Shown here: in pieces, positions 36,157 through 45,096 of the stretch
How positions within the stretch are numbered: position 1 is the first letter of the stretch
Layout: each line of letters starts with the position of its first letter
Assembly (NCBI RefSeq): GCF_900060185.1
Contig: NZ_FIZY01000033.1
Location: 1-62,710 of the forward strand
DNA length: 62,710 nt
Source: Grimontia marina
GTDB lineage: Bacteria; Pseudomonadota; Gammaproteobacteria; Enterobacterales; Vibrionaceae
Direction of reading: 5' to 3'
The notes under the pieces: model-generated
The model's database searches: none
What the model was told of the DNA's origin: nothing
The model's input: only the letters and a program-made list of their open reading frames with translations
Translations under genes and position numbers: made by a program

Positions 36157-37799
36157 GTACGCTCCAACATATCCTGATTAGCGGCACCGGGTGGAACCAG
36201 TGGCCATACGTTCTCTTCCTCTGAGATAGCAACATGCAGCAGGTAGGCTTTATCACTCGCCAATAACTCCTGCAATGCCGGGATCACTTCGTCTTTACGG
36301 GTAATGGTTTTCCCTGGGATGTTAAAGGCTGATGCCAATGTCACGAAGTCAGGGTTATCCGATAAGTTGGTCTCGCTGTAGCGCTCTTCAAAGAAAAGCT
36401 GCTGCCATTGACGCACCATCCCCAAACGTTGGTTATCCAACAGTACCATTTTTACCGGAATATTGCGGCGTTTCAGGGTGCCAAGTTCCTGAATGTTCAT
36501 CATAAATGAACCATCTCCAGAAACTAATACAACTTCATCATCGGGACGGGCCATTTTGGCACCCATAGCAGCAGGCAAACCAAAGCCCATGGTGCCGAGA
36601 CCTGCGGAGGTTAACAGGTTCTCTGGGCGACGTGGCTCAACGTGCTGCGCCACCCACATTTGGTGTTGGCCAACATCGGTCGCGACGACGGTGGAGTCCG
36701 GCATCATGTCAGACAGTTGTTTAAGAAGGAGCGGCGCGAAAATTGGGTCGCCCGGGTGGTCATAACGCCAGCCGAAGTCCTTTTTCATGGTCAGCACGCT
36801 GTCTTGCCATGCTTGAATATCAGAAGGCTCGCCCAACTGCGGCAACACGGTATTCAGCTCGCCGCGAAGCGCGACATTGGCGCGGCGCAATTTGTGGAAT
36901 TCTGCAGCATCAATATCGATGTGAACGACTTTGGCGTTAGGCGCGAAAGTATCCAGCTTGCCAGTGACGCGATCGTCAAAGCGTGCGCCAATGGCAATCA
37001 ATAAATCAGACTGCTGCACTGCCAGATTCGCCGCTTTGGTGCCATGCATACCGAGCATGCCGAGATAATAGGGGTAATCTTTGTCTACCGAACCGAGCCC
37101 TTTCAAAGTGCTGGTGGCTGGGATTTGGCTGTGATTTAAAAACTGGCGAAGGGTGTCTGTTGCATGAGCCAATTGTACACCACCGCCGACATACACCATT
37201 GGTTGCTTGGCTTCTGCAATTAAAGCATTGGCTTCCTGCAGCGAGGCTTCAGACACTTCAGGCGACTCGGGCTGATGCGCGATAGCTGCAAATGCCTCTT
37301 CGATTTGGGCAAGCTGCACGTCTTTAGCAATATCTACCAGGACGGGACCAGGACGGCCTTCTTTGGCCACTACGAAGGCCTCAGCCAATGTGGAAGCAAG
37401 TTTAGATGTGTCGGTCACCAGAAAACTGTGTTTGGTGCAGGCAAGGGAAAGACCGAGAACATCAACTTCCTGAAAGGCATCGGTGCCGATAAGTGGGCTG
37501 GCAACCTGGCCTGTGATAGCGACGACGGGCACAGAGTCCATCATGGCATCCGCAAGGCCAGTGATAAGGTTGGTGGCACCTGGGCCAGACGTGGCAAGAC
37601 ATACACCGACACCGCCGGTGGATCGCGCATAACCGATAGCGGCCATGGCAGCGCCTTGCTCATGACGGCAAAGGACATGATCAACGCCGCCGTCATAAAG
37701 GGCATCGTAAACGGGCATGATCGCACCGCCCGGATAACCAAATATTGTCGTTACACCCTGCTTTCGCAAAGCTTCAACGACGAACTGTGCACCTGTCAT
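36153..37799 (-). CDS. ilvG: Acetolactate synthase II large subunit
   Basis: IlvG is the thiamine-diphosphate enzyme that condenses pyruvate into acetolactate or acetohydroxybutyrate. It has 548 residues. The [15 protein letters not shown] segment carries the catalytic glutamate region, and the ThDP motif begins GDGSFMMN and ends [11 protein letters not shown]. The reading frame is intact, unlike the frameshifted ilvG of E. coli K-12. It is the first structural gene after the ilvL attenuator. Confidence 0.98.
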   Translation of the reverse strand: MTGAQFVVEALRKQGVTTIFGYPGGAIMPVYDALYDGGVDHVLCRHEQGAAMAAIGYARSTGGVGVCLATSGPGATNLITGLADAMMDSVPVVAITGQVASPLIGTDAFQEVDVLGLSLACTKHSFLVTDTSKLASTLAEAFVVAKEGRPGPVLVDIAKDVQLAQIEEAFAAIAHQPESPEVSEASLQEANALIAEAKQPMVYVGGGVQLAHATDTLRQFLNHSQIPATSTLKGLGSVDKDYPYYLGMLGMHGTKAANLAVQQSDLLIAIGARFDDRVTGKLDTFAPNAKVVHIDIDAAEFHKLRRANVALRGELNTVLPQLGEPSDIQAWQDSVLTMKKDFGWRYDHPGDPIFAPLLLKQLSDMMPDSTVVATDVGQHQMWVAQHVEPRRPENLLTSAGLGTMGFGLPAAMGAKMARPDDEVVLVSGDGSFMMNIQELGTLKRRNIPVKMVLLDNQRLGMVRQWQQLFFEERYSETNLSDNPDFVTLASAFNIPGKTITRKDEVIPALQELLASDKAYLLHVAISEEENVWPLVPPGAANQDMLERT

Positions 37800-37905
37800 T
37801 GTGGCCTCCCGTTAAGTCCTGCTAAGGAGGTTGTTTGCTCTGCTTCCTGATATGGTCCCATACCGCGTTTTCCTTTTGCGTCTTACAACCGCACGTCCAA
37901 ATGTG

Positions 37906-37938
37906 AAAAAAGCCCCCGGACCTTTCGATGCGGGGGCT
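37906..37938 (-). terminator. ilv operon attenuator terminator
   Basis: On the minus strand the stem AGCCCCCG/CGGGGGCT, with a 12-base loop, is followed by TTTTTT. It lies 18 bases after the ilvL stop and 107 bases before ilvG. This position relative to the leader peptide fits attenuation by ribosome stalling. Confidence 0.9.
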
Positions 37939-37955
37939 GTTGCGATGTTTGTTTG

Positions 37956-38042
37956 CTATGTTCTAGCCGTCGCTGCCCCTCGCGGTAGTACCACCACGAT
38001 AATTGAAATAATAATGACTAGGGCGCGAGATAGATGATTCAT
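37956..38042 (-). CDS. ilvL: ilvGMEDA operon leader peptide
   Basis: This 28-residue ORF begins MNHLSRALVIII and continues SIIVVVLPRGAATART. Twelve of its residues are Ile, Val or Leu (5 Ile, 4 Val, 3 Leu), clustered in the middle as in E. coli IlvL, with which it also shares the proline and GAA following the Ile/Val run. An AGAGAC ribosome-binding site precedes the ATG. Low levels of charged Ile, Val or Leu tRNA should stall the ribosome and prevent the terminator at 37906 from forming. Confidence 0.93.
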   Translation of the reverse strand: MNHLSRALVIIISIIVVVLPRGAATART

Positions 38043-38254
38043 TTTGTCTCTTTGAGCGCCGTTTGTGTCGGCGCTGTATGTTTATGTCAACGTTTGTTTG
38101 CACAGTTGTTGTCTGCTCATAGTGGTATCACAGACTTCTGTCGCATGACAAGCAAAAAGTGGCTCGAATTTCCAATTTATGCTTCGTAATGCAGTAATAC
38201 TAATGGTTTATGCAAATAACTTATTGATAGTTAAATAGTTACTGATTACGCCCT

Positions 38255-39781
38255 ATGAATCTTGCCATTATCCATAGTCGCGCCTGTGTTGGTGTCGAAG
38301 CGCCACAGGTGACAGTCGAAGTCCATATCAGCAATGGGTTACCTGCGTTCACGCTAGTTGGCCTTGCCGAAACCACGGTCAAAGAAGCGCGGGACAGGGT
38401 GCGCAGCGCCATTGTGAACTCGGGCTTTGAATTTCCCGCAAGACGCATCACAGTCAATCTTGCCCCAGCGGATTTACCTAAAGAAGGGGGTCGGTTTGAT
38501 TTACCCATCGCGCTCGGCATTTTGGCTGCTTCCGGTCAAATTCCGATGACCAAGCTCGATAGTCATGAATTTGCAGGAGAGTTGGCCCTTTCCGGCCAGC
38601 TACGCGCAGTAAAAGGCACTTTGCCTGCTGCCGTGGCGTGCCGAGAAGCGAAGAGAAGTTTGGTGGTGCCAGATGAAAATGGTGGACAGGTGGCGCTGGT
38701 GGGTCGGGATATTCATGTATCCGCGCCGGATCTGATTTCTGTTTGCCGTCACCTAAGCGGACAGGGCAGCCTGATGCTCAAAGAACCTGAAGATGACGAA
38801 GTAACGCCAAATACCGTTGGGCGCTGTATGCAGGACATTATCGGCCAGCAGCAAGGAAAGCGCGCGCTGGAGATTGCGGCAGCAGGCTCTCATAACCTTT
38901 TGTTCCTTGGCCCGCCTGGAACCGGAAAAACCATGCTGGCTTCACGTATGGCCGATCTGTTGCCACCAATGAGTGACAAAGAAGCGCTCGAAACTGCGGC
39001 GATCACTTCCCTGACAGAAAAGCCATTGCACGAGGGTAACTGGCGCAAACGGCCTTTTCGCACCCCACACCATTCCAGTTCAATGGCCGCATTGGTGGGC
39101 GGTGGTAGCACCCCGAAACCGGGTGAAATATCGCTGGCGCACAATGGCTTACTTTTTCTCGATGAAATGCCTGAGTTTGAAAGAAAGGTGTTGGATTCAC
39201 TGCGTGAGCCTCTTGAATCTGGTGAGGTGGTTATTTCCCGTGCAAACGGTAAAACCTGTTTTCCTGCGCGCTTCCAGCTTATTGGTGCACTCAACCCCAG
39301 TCCGACCGGACACTATGAAGGCCAGTTGGCGCGCTCCAATCCACAGGCGACACTTCGCTATCTCAACCGTTTATCAGGTCCGTTTCTTGACCGCTTTGAT
39401 CTTTCGATTGAAATCCCCGCACTGCCGCGAGGTACGTTAACGGAAGGCGGCGATCGCGGCGATCCGACAGAAGTGATTAAAGCGCGGGTAGAAAGAGCAA
39501 GAGCGGTGATGCTCGCACGATCTGGCAAGGTAAACAGTTTGCTTTCCAGTCGAGAGATTGAAACCTACTGTCCGCTCGATAAAGCAGACGCGGATTTTCT
39601 GGAAACGGCACTGCATCGATTAGGGCTGTCTATCCGCGCATATCACCGGATTATCAAAGTGGCACGTACCATTGCGGATTTGTCCGGCGAGGCAAATATT
39701 CAGCGTGGTCATTTGGCCGAGGCGTTGGGATACCGCTCGATGGATAGGCTTCTTAAACAGCTGACATCACTGGCGAGTTAG
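38255..39781 (+). CDS. comM: ComM, Mg-chelatase-like AAA+ ATPase
   Basis: ComM is a hexameric helicase known in Vibrio and Haemophilus to promote branch migration during natural transformation. It has 508 residues. The N-terminal Lon-like fold runs over ~1-180. The AAA+ core carries Walker A GPPGTGKTM and Walker B LLFLDEMPEF, with an arginine-finger region and C-terminal Mg_chelatase_C domain. It is divergent from the ilv operon. dprA, another transformation gene, lies at 54708. Confidence 0.96.
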   Translation: MNLAIIHSRACVGVEAPQVTVEVHISNGLPAFTLVGLAETTVKEARDRVRSAIVNSGFEFPARRITVNLAPADLPKEGGRFDLPIALGILAASGQIPMTKLDSHEFAGELALSGQLRAVKGTLPAAVACREAKRSLVVPDENGGQVALVGRDIHVSAPDLISVCRHLSGQGSLMLKEPEDDEVTPNTVGRCMQDIIGQQQGKRALEIAAAGSHNLLFLGPPGTGKTMLASRMADLLPPMSDKEALETAAITSLTEKPLHEGNWRKRPFRTPHHSSSMAALVGGGSTPKPGEISLAHNGLLFLDEMPEFERKVLDSLREPLESGEVVISRANGKTCFPARFQLIGALNPSPTGHYEGQLARSNPQATLRYLNRLSGPFLDRFDLSIEIPALPRGTLTEGGDRGDPTEVIKARVERARAVMLARSGKVNSLLSSREIETYCPLDKADADFLETALHRLGLSIRAYHRIIKVARTIADLSGEANIQRGHLAEALGYRSMDRLLKQLTSLAS

Positions 39782-39901
39782 CCCAGTCAGTGACATGGAT
39801 AGACTGATGTGACCACTTGTAACTGAATGGTGTTTTTTATTTCTGCGTCGTATTATGACCATTGAATGATAACTCAGTGAATATAACGCGAGATCGAGAC
39901 A

Positions 39902-40816
39902 TTGTTACTTTATCTGAACGCCTTTCTGGTCTGCTTGAATACTGCGTTTTGGTCAGTGCTGATCTGCTGTTTTGCCCTGATCAAAATGTTGTTACCCATT
40001 CCGGCTTTGCAACGGTGCGTAACCCGACTTTGCAACGGTATGATGTGGGCGTGGGCGACCGGAAACCATAAACTACTGAGTTTCACTTCTGATGTTGAGT
40101 GGGACATTCAGGGAGGAGAGACCCTGAAAAAAGATGGGTGGTACTTGCTGATCTGTAATCATCTCAGTTGGACGGACATCGTGGTGATTTTTTCAGTATT
40201 CAGAAACCGCATTCCGATGGCGAAGTTTTTCCTCAAACAGCAGTTGCTGTACGTCCCTTTTCTCGGCATGGCTTGCTGGGCGGTTGATATGCCATTCATG
40301 AAGCGCTATTCGCGCGAGTACCTGTTAAAGCATCCTGAAAAGCGCGGCAGTGATCTGGAAACCACCCGAAAATCCTGTGAGCGCTTCCGCTACACTCCAA
40401 CCACGGTCGTGAACTTTGTTGAAGGCACCCGATTTACCGATGACAAGAAATGTCAGACTCGATCGCCATATAACAACCTACTGCCTCCTAAAACCGGCGG
40501 CATTGCTTACACTTTGGGCGCAATGGGCGATCAGTTTGACGCCATCATCAATGTCACGTTGGCGTATCCGGATAACCGTCATTTGCCTTTTAGGGATTTA
40601 CTGAGCGGCAAAATGAAAAAGATTGTGGTGCGCATCGACACACTACCCGTGGATGAAAACGTCAAAGGCGATTACTTCAACGACAAAGTGTTCAAGCGCC
40701 GCTTCCATCAGTGGCTCAATGATGTTTGGGAAGAGAAAGATGTCAGACTAGATGGAATCTATGGGGATGAGCAGCCTGAAGTGGAAATCCCAGAGCGACG
40801 GAAAACCGCGGTTTAG
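39902..40816 (+). CDS. yihG: Membrane acyltransferase, YihG family
   Basis: This 304-residue protein has one or two N-terminal membrane helices (~1-35) followed by a PlsC-type acyltransferase domain. The HX4D catalytic motif is NHLSWTD and the later substrate motif is VEGTRFT. E. coli YihG is a lysophospholipid acyltransferase of this type. The start is TTG at 39902: a stop codon occurs six codons upstream and the next ATG would remove the membrane helix. It is followed by a bidirectional terminator. Confidence 0.88.
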   Translation: MLLYLNAFLVCLNTAFWSVLICCFALIKMLLPIPALQRCVTRLCNGMMWAWATGNHKLLSFTSDVEWDIQGGETLKKDGWYLLICNHLSWTDIVVIFSVFRNRIPMAKFFLKQQLLYVPFLGMACWAVDMPFMKRYSREYLLKHPEKRGSDLETTRKSCERFRYTPTTVVNFVEGTRFTDDKKCQTRSPYNNLLPPKTGGIAYTLGAMGDQFDAIINVTLAYPDNRHLPFRDLLSGKMKKIVVRIDTLPVDENVKGDYFNDKVFKRRFHQWLNDVWEEKDVRLDGIYGDEQPEVEIPERRKTAV

Positions 40817-40845
40817 AAAGTTAAAGTTGAAAAAAGTCATAGATA

Positions 40846-40874
40846 ACAAAAAAGGGCCTGATGGCCCTTTTTTC
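40846..40874. terminator. Bidirectional terminator between yihG and dsbA
   Basis: The stem AAAAGGGCC/GGCCCTTTT with loop TGAT has A- and T-runs on opposite sides. It serves both the plus-strand yihG and the minus-strand dsbA. Confidence 0.9.
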
Positions 40875-40887
40875 ATGTTGTTAGCTC

Positions 40888-41490
40888 TTACTGTGTCAGC
40901 AAGAAGTTAACCAGCGCGAAGTAATCTTCTTTGGTCTTCACTGTTTTTGGCGTCACGTGGTATTTGCCATTTACGATCAGTGCCGGCACGCCACGAAGGC
41001 CTGATTCCTGAAACGCTTTATCGAAACGGTTTGCCATACCATTCGCTGCAAAACTATTGAACGTGCCGTCAAAGTTGTCTGCGTCCACGCCCTCATCGAT
41101 AAACATCTGGCGAAGCTCTTCTTCATTGCGTGGTGGCTTCTGCATCAGGTGGATACGGTTGAAAATTACAGGCACAACTTTGTCTTCCACATCCAGCATC
41201 ACTGCGGTTGCATAGGCTTTGCTCAGAGCTTTCCCCATATTGCCACCCATAAATGACACATGGTTTTTGGTGAAGCTAGCATTATCTGGAATGTTCTTCT
41301 TCAGCTCTTGCATCAGTGGTTCGCTTTTAAAGCAGTGTGGGCAATAAAATGAGAAAAACTCAACCACACTGGGTGTATCGCTCTTTGGTAGATCCAGCAC
41401 CTGGTAGTCTTCACCCGCGTTGAAGCGCGCTGCCTGCGCCGAAAAGGCCAACATTGCTGCTGCAGCTACAGCCAACATTTTTTTCAACAT
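40888..41490 (-). CDS. dsbA: Periplasmic thiol:disulfide oxidoreductase DsbA
   Basis: DsbA introduces disulfide bonds into exported proteins and is re-oxidised by DsbB. Residues 1-20 are a signal peptide ending SAQA. The active site CPHC lies at 50-53 in SFYCPHCF, and the cis-proline loop is RGVPALIVNGKY. It has 200 residues. srkA lies 35 bases upstream; in E. coli the same pair forms a Cpx-responsive operon. Confidence 0.97.
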   Translation of the reverse strand: MLKKMLAVAAAAMLAFSAQAARFNAGEDYQVLDLPKSDTPSVVEFFSFYCPHCFKSEPLMQELKKNIPDNASFTKNHVSFMGGNMGKALSKAYATAVMLDVEDKVVPVIFNRIHLMQKPPRNEEELRQMFIDEGVDADNFDGTFNSFAANGMANRFDKAFQESGLRGVPALIVNGKYHVTPKTVKTKEDYFALVNFLLTQ

Positions 41491-41525
41491 AACGTCTTTT
41501 CTCCCTGAGTGTTATTCATGGCTGC

Positions 41526-42512
41526 TTACCATTGAGGAACCAGTGTGAGTGGCGGTTCTTCAAGGGCGGCCAATTGTTCTTTAAAGGCGAGTACCTGATT
41601 TTCCCAGTATTTTGCCTCAGCAAACCATGGGAATGCACGCGGAAATGCAGGATCTTCCCAGCGTTTTGCCAGCCATGCCATGTAATGCACCATTCTCAGA
41701 CCGCGCAATGGTTCAATAAGTTGCAACTCATTGGCGGGAAAATCGTGAAATTCTGAATATGCCTCGGAAATGGTATCGATCTGTGCCAGCTGATCGTGTC
41801 GGTCACCGTTGAGCAGCATCCAGATATCCTGAATCGCCGGACCGTTTCTGGCATCGTCCAAGTCCACGAACATGGGGCCATCGCGCCAGAGAATGTTGCT
41901 GGGATGACAGTCACCGTGCAAACGCAGGGTGCTCACATCTGGATTCCAGCGGTCCTTCAATACGCTGATCAGGCGGTCCAGATCTGCAAAAAAGGCATTT
42001 TCGAGATGCATTGGGATGAAGCTAGAATTTTCCAGCGCTTTTCGTGGCGTGAAGAGGTATTCATCCAGACCAATGGTCGGGCGGTGTACAAAGGGTTTAC
42101 TGGCGCCGACTTTGTGGATACGACCTAAAAAGCGACCCACCATTTCAAGCTGATCCCAGTTGTCCACTTCGAACGTTCTGCCGCCGACGCTTGGGAAAAC
42201 CGCAAACTGATAGCCTTCGAAGTTGAACAGAGTTTCTCCGTCGATTTTCATAGGTGCAGCGACGGGAATTTCAGCCTGCTCGAGATCATCGGCAAAGGCG
42301 TGCTCTTCGAGGATTTGCTCTCGGCTCCAGCGCTGTGGACGGTAAAACTTGGTCACCAATCGACGGCGCTCTTCATCCTGAAACTGATAGACCCGGTTTT
42401 CGTAGCTGTTCAATGCCAGCAGGCCTGATTCCGGGCGAATACCAACCGACTCCAATGCATTGAGCAAGGTGTCTGGCGTGAGATGTTCATAGCTAAATTG
42501 GGCGTCGCTCAT
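41526..42512 (-). CDS. srkA: Stress response kinase A (SrkA/RdoA)
   Basis: This Ser/Thr kinase of the APH-like fold has 328 residues, identical in length to E. coli YihE. The catalytic loop is LHGDCHPSNILW and the metal-binding DFG equivalent is FVDLDDARNGPA. It counteracts MazF-mediated death in E. coli. It lies directly upstream of dsbA, as in other gamma-proteobacteria. Confidence 0.95.
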   Translation of the reverse strand: MSDAQFSYEHLTPDTLLNALESVGIRPESGLLALNSYENRVYQFQDEERRRLVTKFYRPQRWSREQILEEHAFADDLEQAEIPVAAPMKIDGETLFNFEGYQFAVFPSVGGRTFEVDNWDQLEMVGRFLGRIHKVGASKPFVHRPTIGLDEYLFTPRKALENSSFIPMHLENAFFADLDRLISVLKDRWNPDVSTLRLHGDCHPSNILWRDGPMFVDLDDARNGPAIQDIWMLLNGDRHDQLAQIDTISEAYSEFHDFPANELQLIEPLRGLRMVHYMAWLAKRWEDPAFPRAFPWFAEAKYWENQVLAFKEQLAALEEPPLTLVPQW

Positions 42513-42569
42513 AGAGTTGGCTAGGTTAAGGTGTGTGGGTTGTGATGGTAGCAGAGTTTGCCGCCGAAG

Positions 42570-42606
42570 ATAAAAAACGGACGCTCAGGTGGCGTCCGTT
42601 TTTTCG
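42570..42606 (-). terminator. Terminator downstream of ccoG
   Basis: The stem ACGGACGC/GCGTCCGT is flanked by A- and T-runs, so it can act on both strands. It lies just past the ccoG stop and upstream of srkA. Confidence 0.85.
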
Positions 42607-42616
42607 GGAAAGTGCG

Positions 42617-44044
42617 CTACATCTTACTGATAAAGCGGCTTTCTGTTTCGATGATTTTCTTATCGTCCCCCGATTGGCGCTCCAGCACGAAGGTGATATT
42701 GGCCACCGGCGTGCTCAGCTCATAGGGGTCAACCCCCAGGCTGATTGGTAGGGTGAAGATCTCACCTGCGGTCAGAGTGACTTCTTGCTTGCCATACCAT
42801 TCCACACCATCCAAACCTTTCACGGTGAGCGAGTAGGTTTCCGGTGATTGGGTTTTGTTGAGAATTTTCAGTGTGTAGGTGTTCTCTATCAGGCCTTCAC
42901 TGTTGGTTTTGAACAGCTGTGTGCGGTCACGGATAACGTCCAATCCCATTGGTTGCACCGCGGAAAACAGCATGACAAACAACCCCAGCATGGCCACCAT
43001 CACAATTCCATAGCCAATCAGCTTAGGTCTGACGACATCGACTTTATGGCCTTCAAGTTTGTGCTCAGTGGTGTAGCTGATGAGGCCTTTGGCATAGTTC
43101 ATTTTGTTCATGGTCTCGTCACAGGCATCAATACAGGCGCCACAGTTGATGCACTCATATTGCAGGCCATCACGGATATCGATGCCTGTCGGGCAGACCT
43201 GAACACACAGGTTGCAATCGATACAATCACCAAGGCCCAGCTCTTTTGGATCTTTTTTCCGTGGTCTTGGGCCTCGTGCTTCTCCGCGTTTCTGGTCGTA
43301 ACCAACGATAAAGGTGTCTTTGTCGAACATAGCTGACTGGAAACGTGCGTAAGGGCACATGTGAATACACATGATAGAGCGCATCCAGCCTGCGTTTCCG
43401 TATGTACAGACACTGAAAAACAGCACCCAGAAGGCGACCCAGAAACTGCTGTTGAAGGTAAAGAAATCAATGAAGAGCTCTTTGACCGGCACAAAGTAGC
43501 CAACGAATGTGAGACCGGTGAGGAGCGCGACGGCAAACCAGCAGATATGTTTAGCCGTTTTTCGAAGGAATAACTCTTTCGTGATTGGTAGTGAGTCCTG
43601 CTTCTTTCGTTTGTTGGCCGTACCTTCGAGCTTTTCCTCGAACCAGATGTAGATAAACGTCCAAACTGTTTGCGGGCAGAGATACCCACACCAGACCCGC
43701 CCTAAAAAGGTGGTGATAAAGAAAAGACCGAAGGCGGCGATCATAAACAGGGTGGCAAGCAGGGTAAGATCCTGAGGCCAAAGTGTGGTGCCGAAGAAGT
43801 TGAATTGCTGTTTGCCGATATCAATCAGGATCGCCTGGCGATCGCCATATGGGATCCATGGCGTCAGCACGAACAACAGCATAAAGAACCAGCCCATCTT
43901 ACGGCGCAGCTTCTGGAATACCCCACTCATTGCCCGCACGTAGATGCGGTTACCTGGGTTGAAACGATCGCCACTCGTTTTATGGGTTTTAGGGTTGTAC
44001 TCTTTTGGGGTAACGTCTTTGACTTCAATTTTATCCTTGCTCAT
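42617..44044 (-). CDS. ccoG: Cytochrome c oxidase accessory protein CcoG (RdxA/FixG)
   Basis: CcoG is a membrane cupric reductase that assists assembly of cbb3 oxidase. It has several membrane helices in the first ~240 residues, then two 4Fe-4S motifs of ferredoxin type (CIDCNLCVQVCPTG and CINCGACIDACD), then a C-terminal periplasmic beta domain. The start MSKDKIEVKD at 44044 gives 475 residues and matches relatives I recall. An in-frame ATG at 44101 with a plausible ribosome-binding site would add 19 residues. The ccoNOQP genes are not in the window. Confidence 0.92.
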   Translation of the reverse strand: MSKDKIEVKDVTPKEYNPKTHKTSGDRFNPGNRIYVRAMSGVFQKLRRKMGWFFMLLFVLTPWIPYGDRQAILIDIGKQQFNFFGTTLWPQDLTLLATLFMIAAFGLFFITTFLGRVWCGYLCPQTVWTFIYIWFEEKLEGTANKRKKQDSLPITKELFLRKTAKHICWFAVALLTGLTFVGYFVPVKELFIDFFTFNSSFWVAFWVLFFSVCTYGNAGWMRSIMCIHMCPYARFQSAMFDKDTFIVGYDQKRGEARGPRPRKKDPKELGLGDCIDCNLCVQVCPTGIDIRDGLQYECINCGACIDACDETMNKMNYAKGLISYTTEHKLEGHKVDVVRPKLIGYGIVMVAMLGLFVMLFSAVQPMGLDVIRDRTQLFKTNSEGLIENTYTLKILNKTQSPETYSLTVKGLDGVEWYGKQEVTLTAGEIFTLPISLGVDPYELSTPVANITFVLERQSGDDKKIIETESRFISKM

Positions 44045-44136
44045 GACAGCTGCATTCCTTGGGCTATCGGGATTTCCCGAACATTGCTGACACTGATACA
44101 TTGTCAGTGCCTTTCATCGATTAACACTCAACACTT

Positions 44137-44152
44137 TGATAGTTAACTATCA
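44137..44152. promoter_or_regulatory. Perfect 16-bp palindrome upstream of ccoG
   Basis: TGATAGTTAACTATCA is a perfect palindrome about 93 bases upstream of the ccoG start. The half-site resembles FNR's TTGAT, but the spacing (8 bases between TGAT and ATCA) is wrong for FNR (4). It is probably a binding site for an unidentified dimeric regulator. Confidence 0.4.
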
Positions 44153-44266
44153 CTTCAATCATAGACGCCAGATTATATCTGAGGAGGAGAGACGAATTCT
44201 GTGCGTATGGTGGGAAAATAACCGGGCAATCACACCACTGAAGTGTAACAGCCAATTGTTTTGAAA

Positions 44267-44294
44267 ATAAAAAAGCGAAGCCTGAAGCTTCGCC
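44267..44294 (-). terminator. Terminator downstream of yihD
   Basis: On the minus strand the stem GCGAAGC/GCTTCGC with a 5-base loop runs into a T-run (the complement of A residues at 44267-44274). Confidence 0.85.
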
Positions 44295-44320
44295 TTTATG
44301 TCTGGTTTATTGCGCAGTCG

Positions 44321-44587
44321 TTAGTTGATAATGCCACGTGCGCGCAGAATCGCCGTTTTGAAGTCATCTTCGCAGTCTTTTGCAAGACCTGGGATCATGT
44401 CATCTTTCTGGCTGTTACGCATTTTCAGATGATAAATCAGCACGTCATCGGTCAGGTCTTTTAGTTTACCTTCGTAGCCGGCTTCCTCAGCTAACTTAAC
44501 GATCATTTGGAGCAGGTTCAGTTCAGGCTCTTTCTGCCACTCAGGATGAAGCAGTTCGATAAGTTCATTAATGCGATGACATTTCAT
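44321..44587 (-). CDS. yihD: YihD family protein (DUF1040)
   Basis: This 88-residue protein of unknown function is conserved in gamma-proteobacteria. It aligns along its length with E. coli Yih[24 protein letters not shown] and the C-terminal [10 protein letters not shown]. The start is ATG 44587 with GGAG 9 bases upstream; an in-frame TTG at 44602 overlaps that ribosome-binding site and is rejected. Confidence 0.93.
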   Translation of the reverse strand: MKCHRINELIELLHPEWQKEPELNLLQMIVKLAEEAGYEGKLKDLTDDVLIYHLKMRNSQKDDMIPGLAKDCEDDFKTAILRARGIIN

Positions 44588-44690
44588 TTTTGAAGACTCC
44601 AACTGGCCGGATTTTGGCCTTACTTTTTATGTGACTTATCTGCTTACAGTAACAGATTCAGACGGGCAGACCAATCACAGCAAGGGTCAA

Positions 44691-44870
44691 TTAAGCCGCC
44701 TCACCTTCTGTCATTTCAACCATGACAGGTGTTGGGCGCACCAGGGTCAGATCTGGAGTACCTTTCAGGTCAGTGTTGGTTTTGCTTTTGAACGCTGGCG
44801 CAAAAAAGTGAGCGCGCATGCGGGAAGGAGTGCGGGTAACACGAACAGGACGGACAGTAACAGGGCGCAT
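44691..44870 (-). CDS. Candidate small basic protein, unrecognised
   Basis: This open frame of 59 residues begins MRPVTVRPVRVTRTPSRMRA, is rich in Arg, Thr, Val and Pro, and ends in an acidic MTEGEAA tail. GAGA precedes the ATG by 7 bases. It fills much of a 509-base gap between yihD and the diguanylate cyclase gene. I do not recognise the family. An overlapping plus-strand frame (44631-44900) has no ribosome-binding site and looks less like protein. The call rests only on the open frame, composition and RBS. Confidence 0.4.
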   Translation of the reverse strand: MRPVTVRPVRVTRTPSRMRAHFFAPAFKSKTNTDLKGTPDLTLVRPTPVMVEMTEGEAA

Positions 44871-45096
44871 TTAAGGTTCTCATTGGCTGCGCATCCATGA
44901 CAGGGTTCTCTTACAGAGTGGCGTCAGGGTTTCCGATGGCTGCTAGCCTTACTGCGTGTTCACTCTGGGGTTCGCGAAGTGCGAATTTGCGCGGATAATA
45001 ACAGGAAAGAATTGCCGAAAAAAGCAGCAGCGGGAAAAATAATTCGCGTAGAAAAAAAGCGGAGTAAACTCACCTTTACACTTAATTGTCTCGCCC

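Noticed and set aside
44631-44900. 89-codon plus-strand frame between yihD and the diguanylate cyclase
   Set aside because: It has no ribosome-binding site and odd composition, and the opposite-strand 59-codon frame looks better. Neither is certain.
44588-45096. Spot 42 or other known small RNA near yihD
   Set aside because: polA is not adjacent, and I saw neither the conserved Spot 42 sequence nor a terminator hairpin with T-run in the gap.
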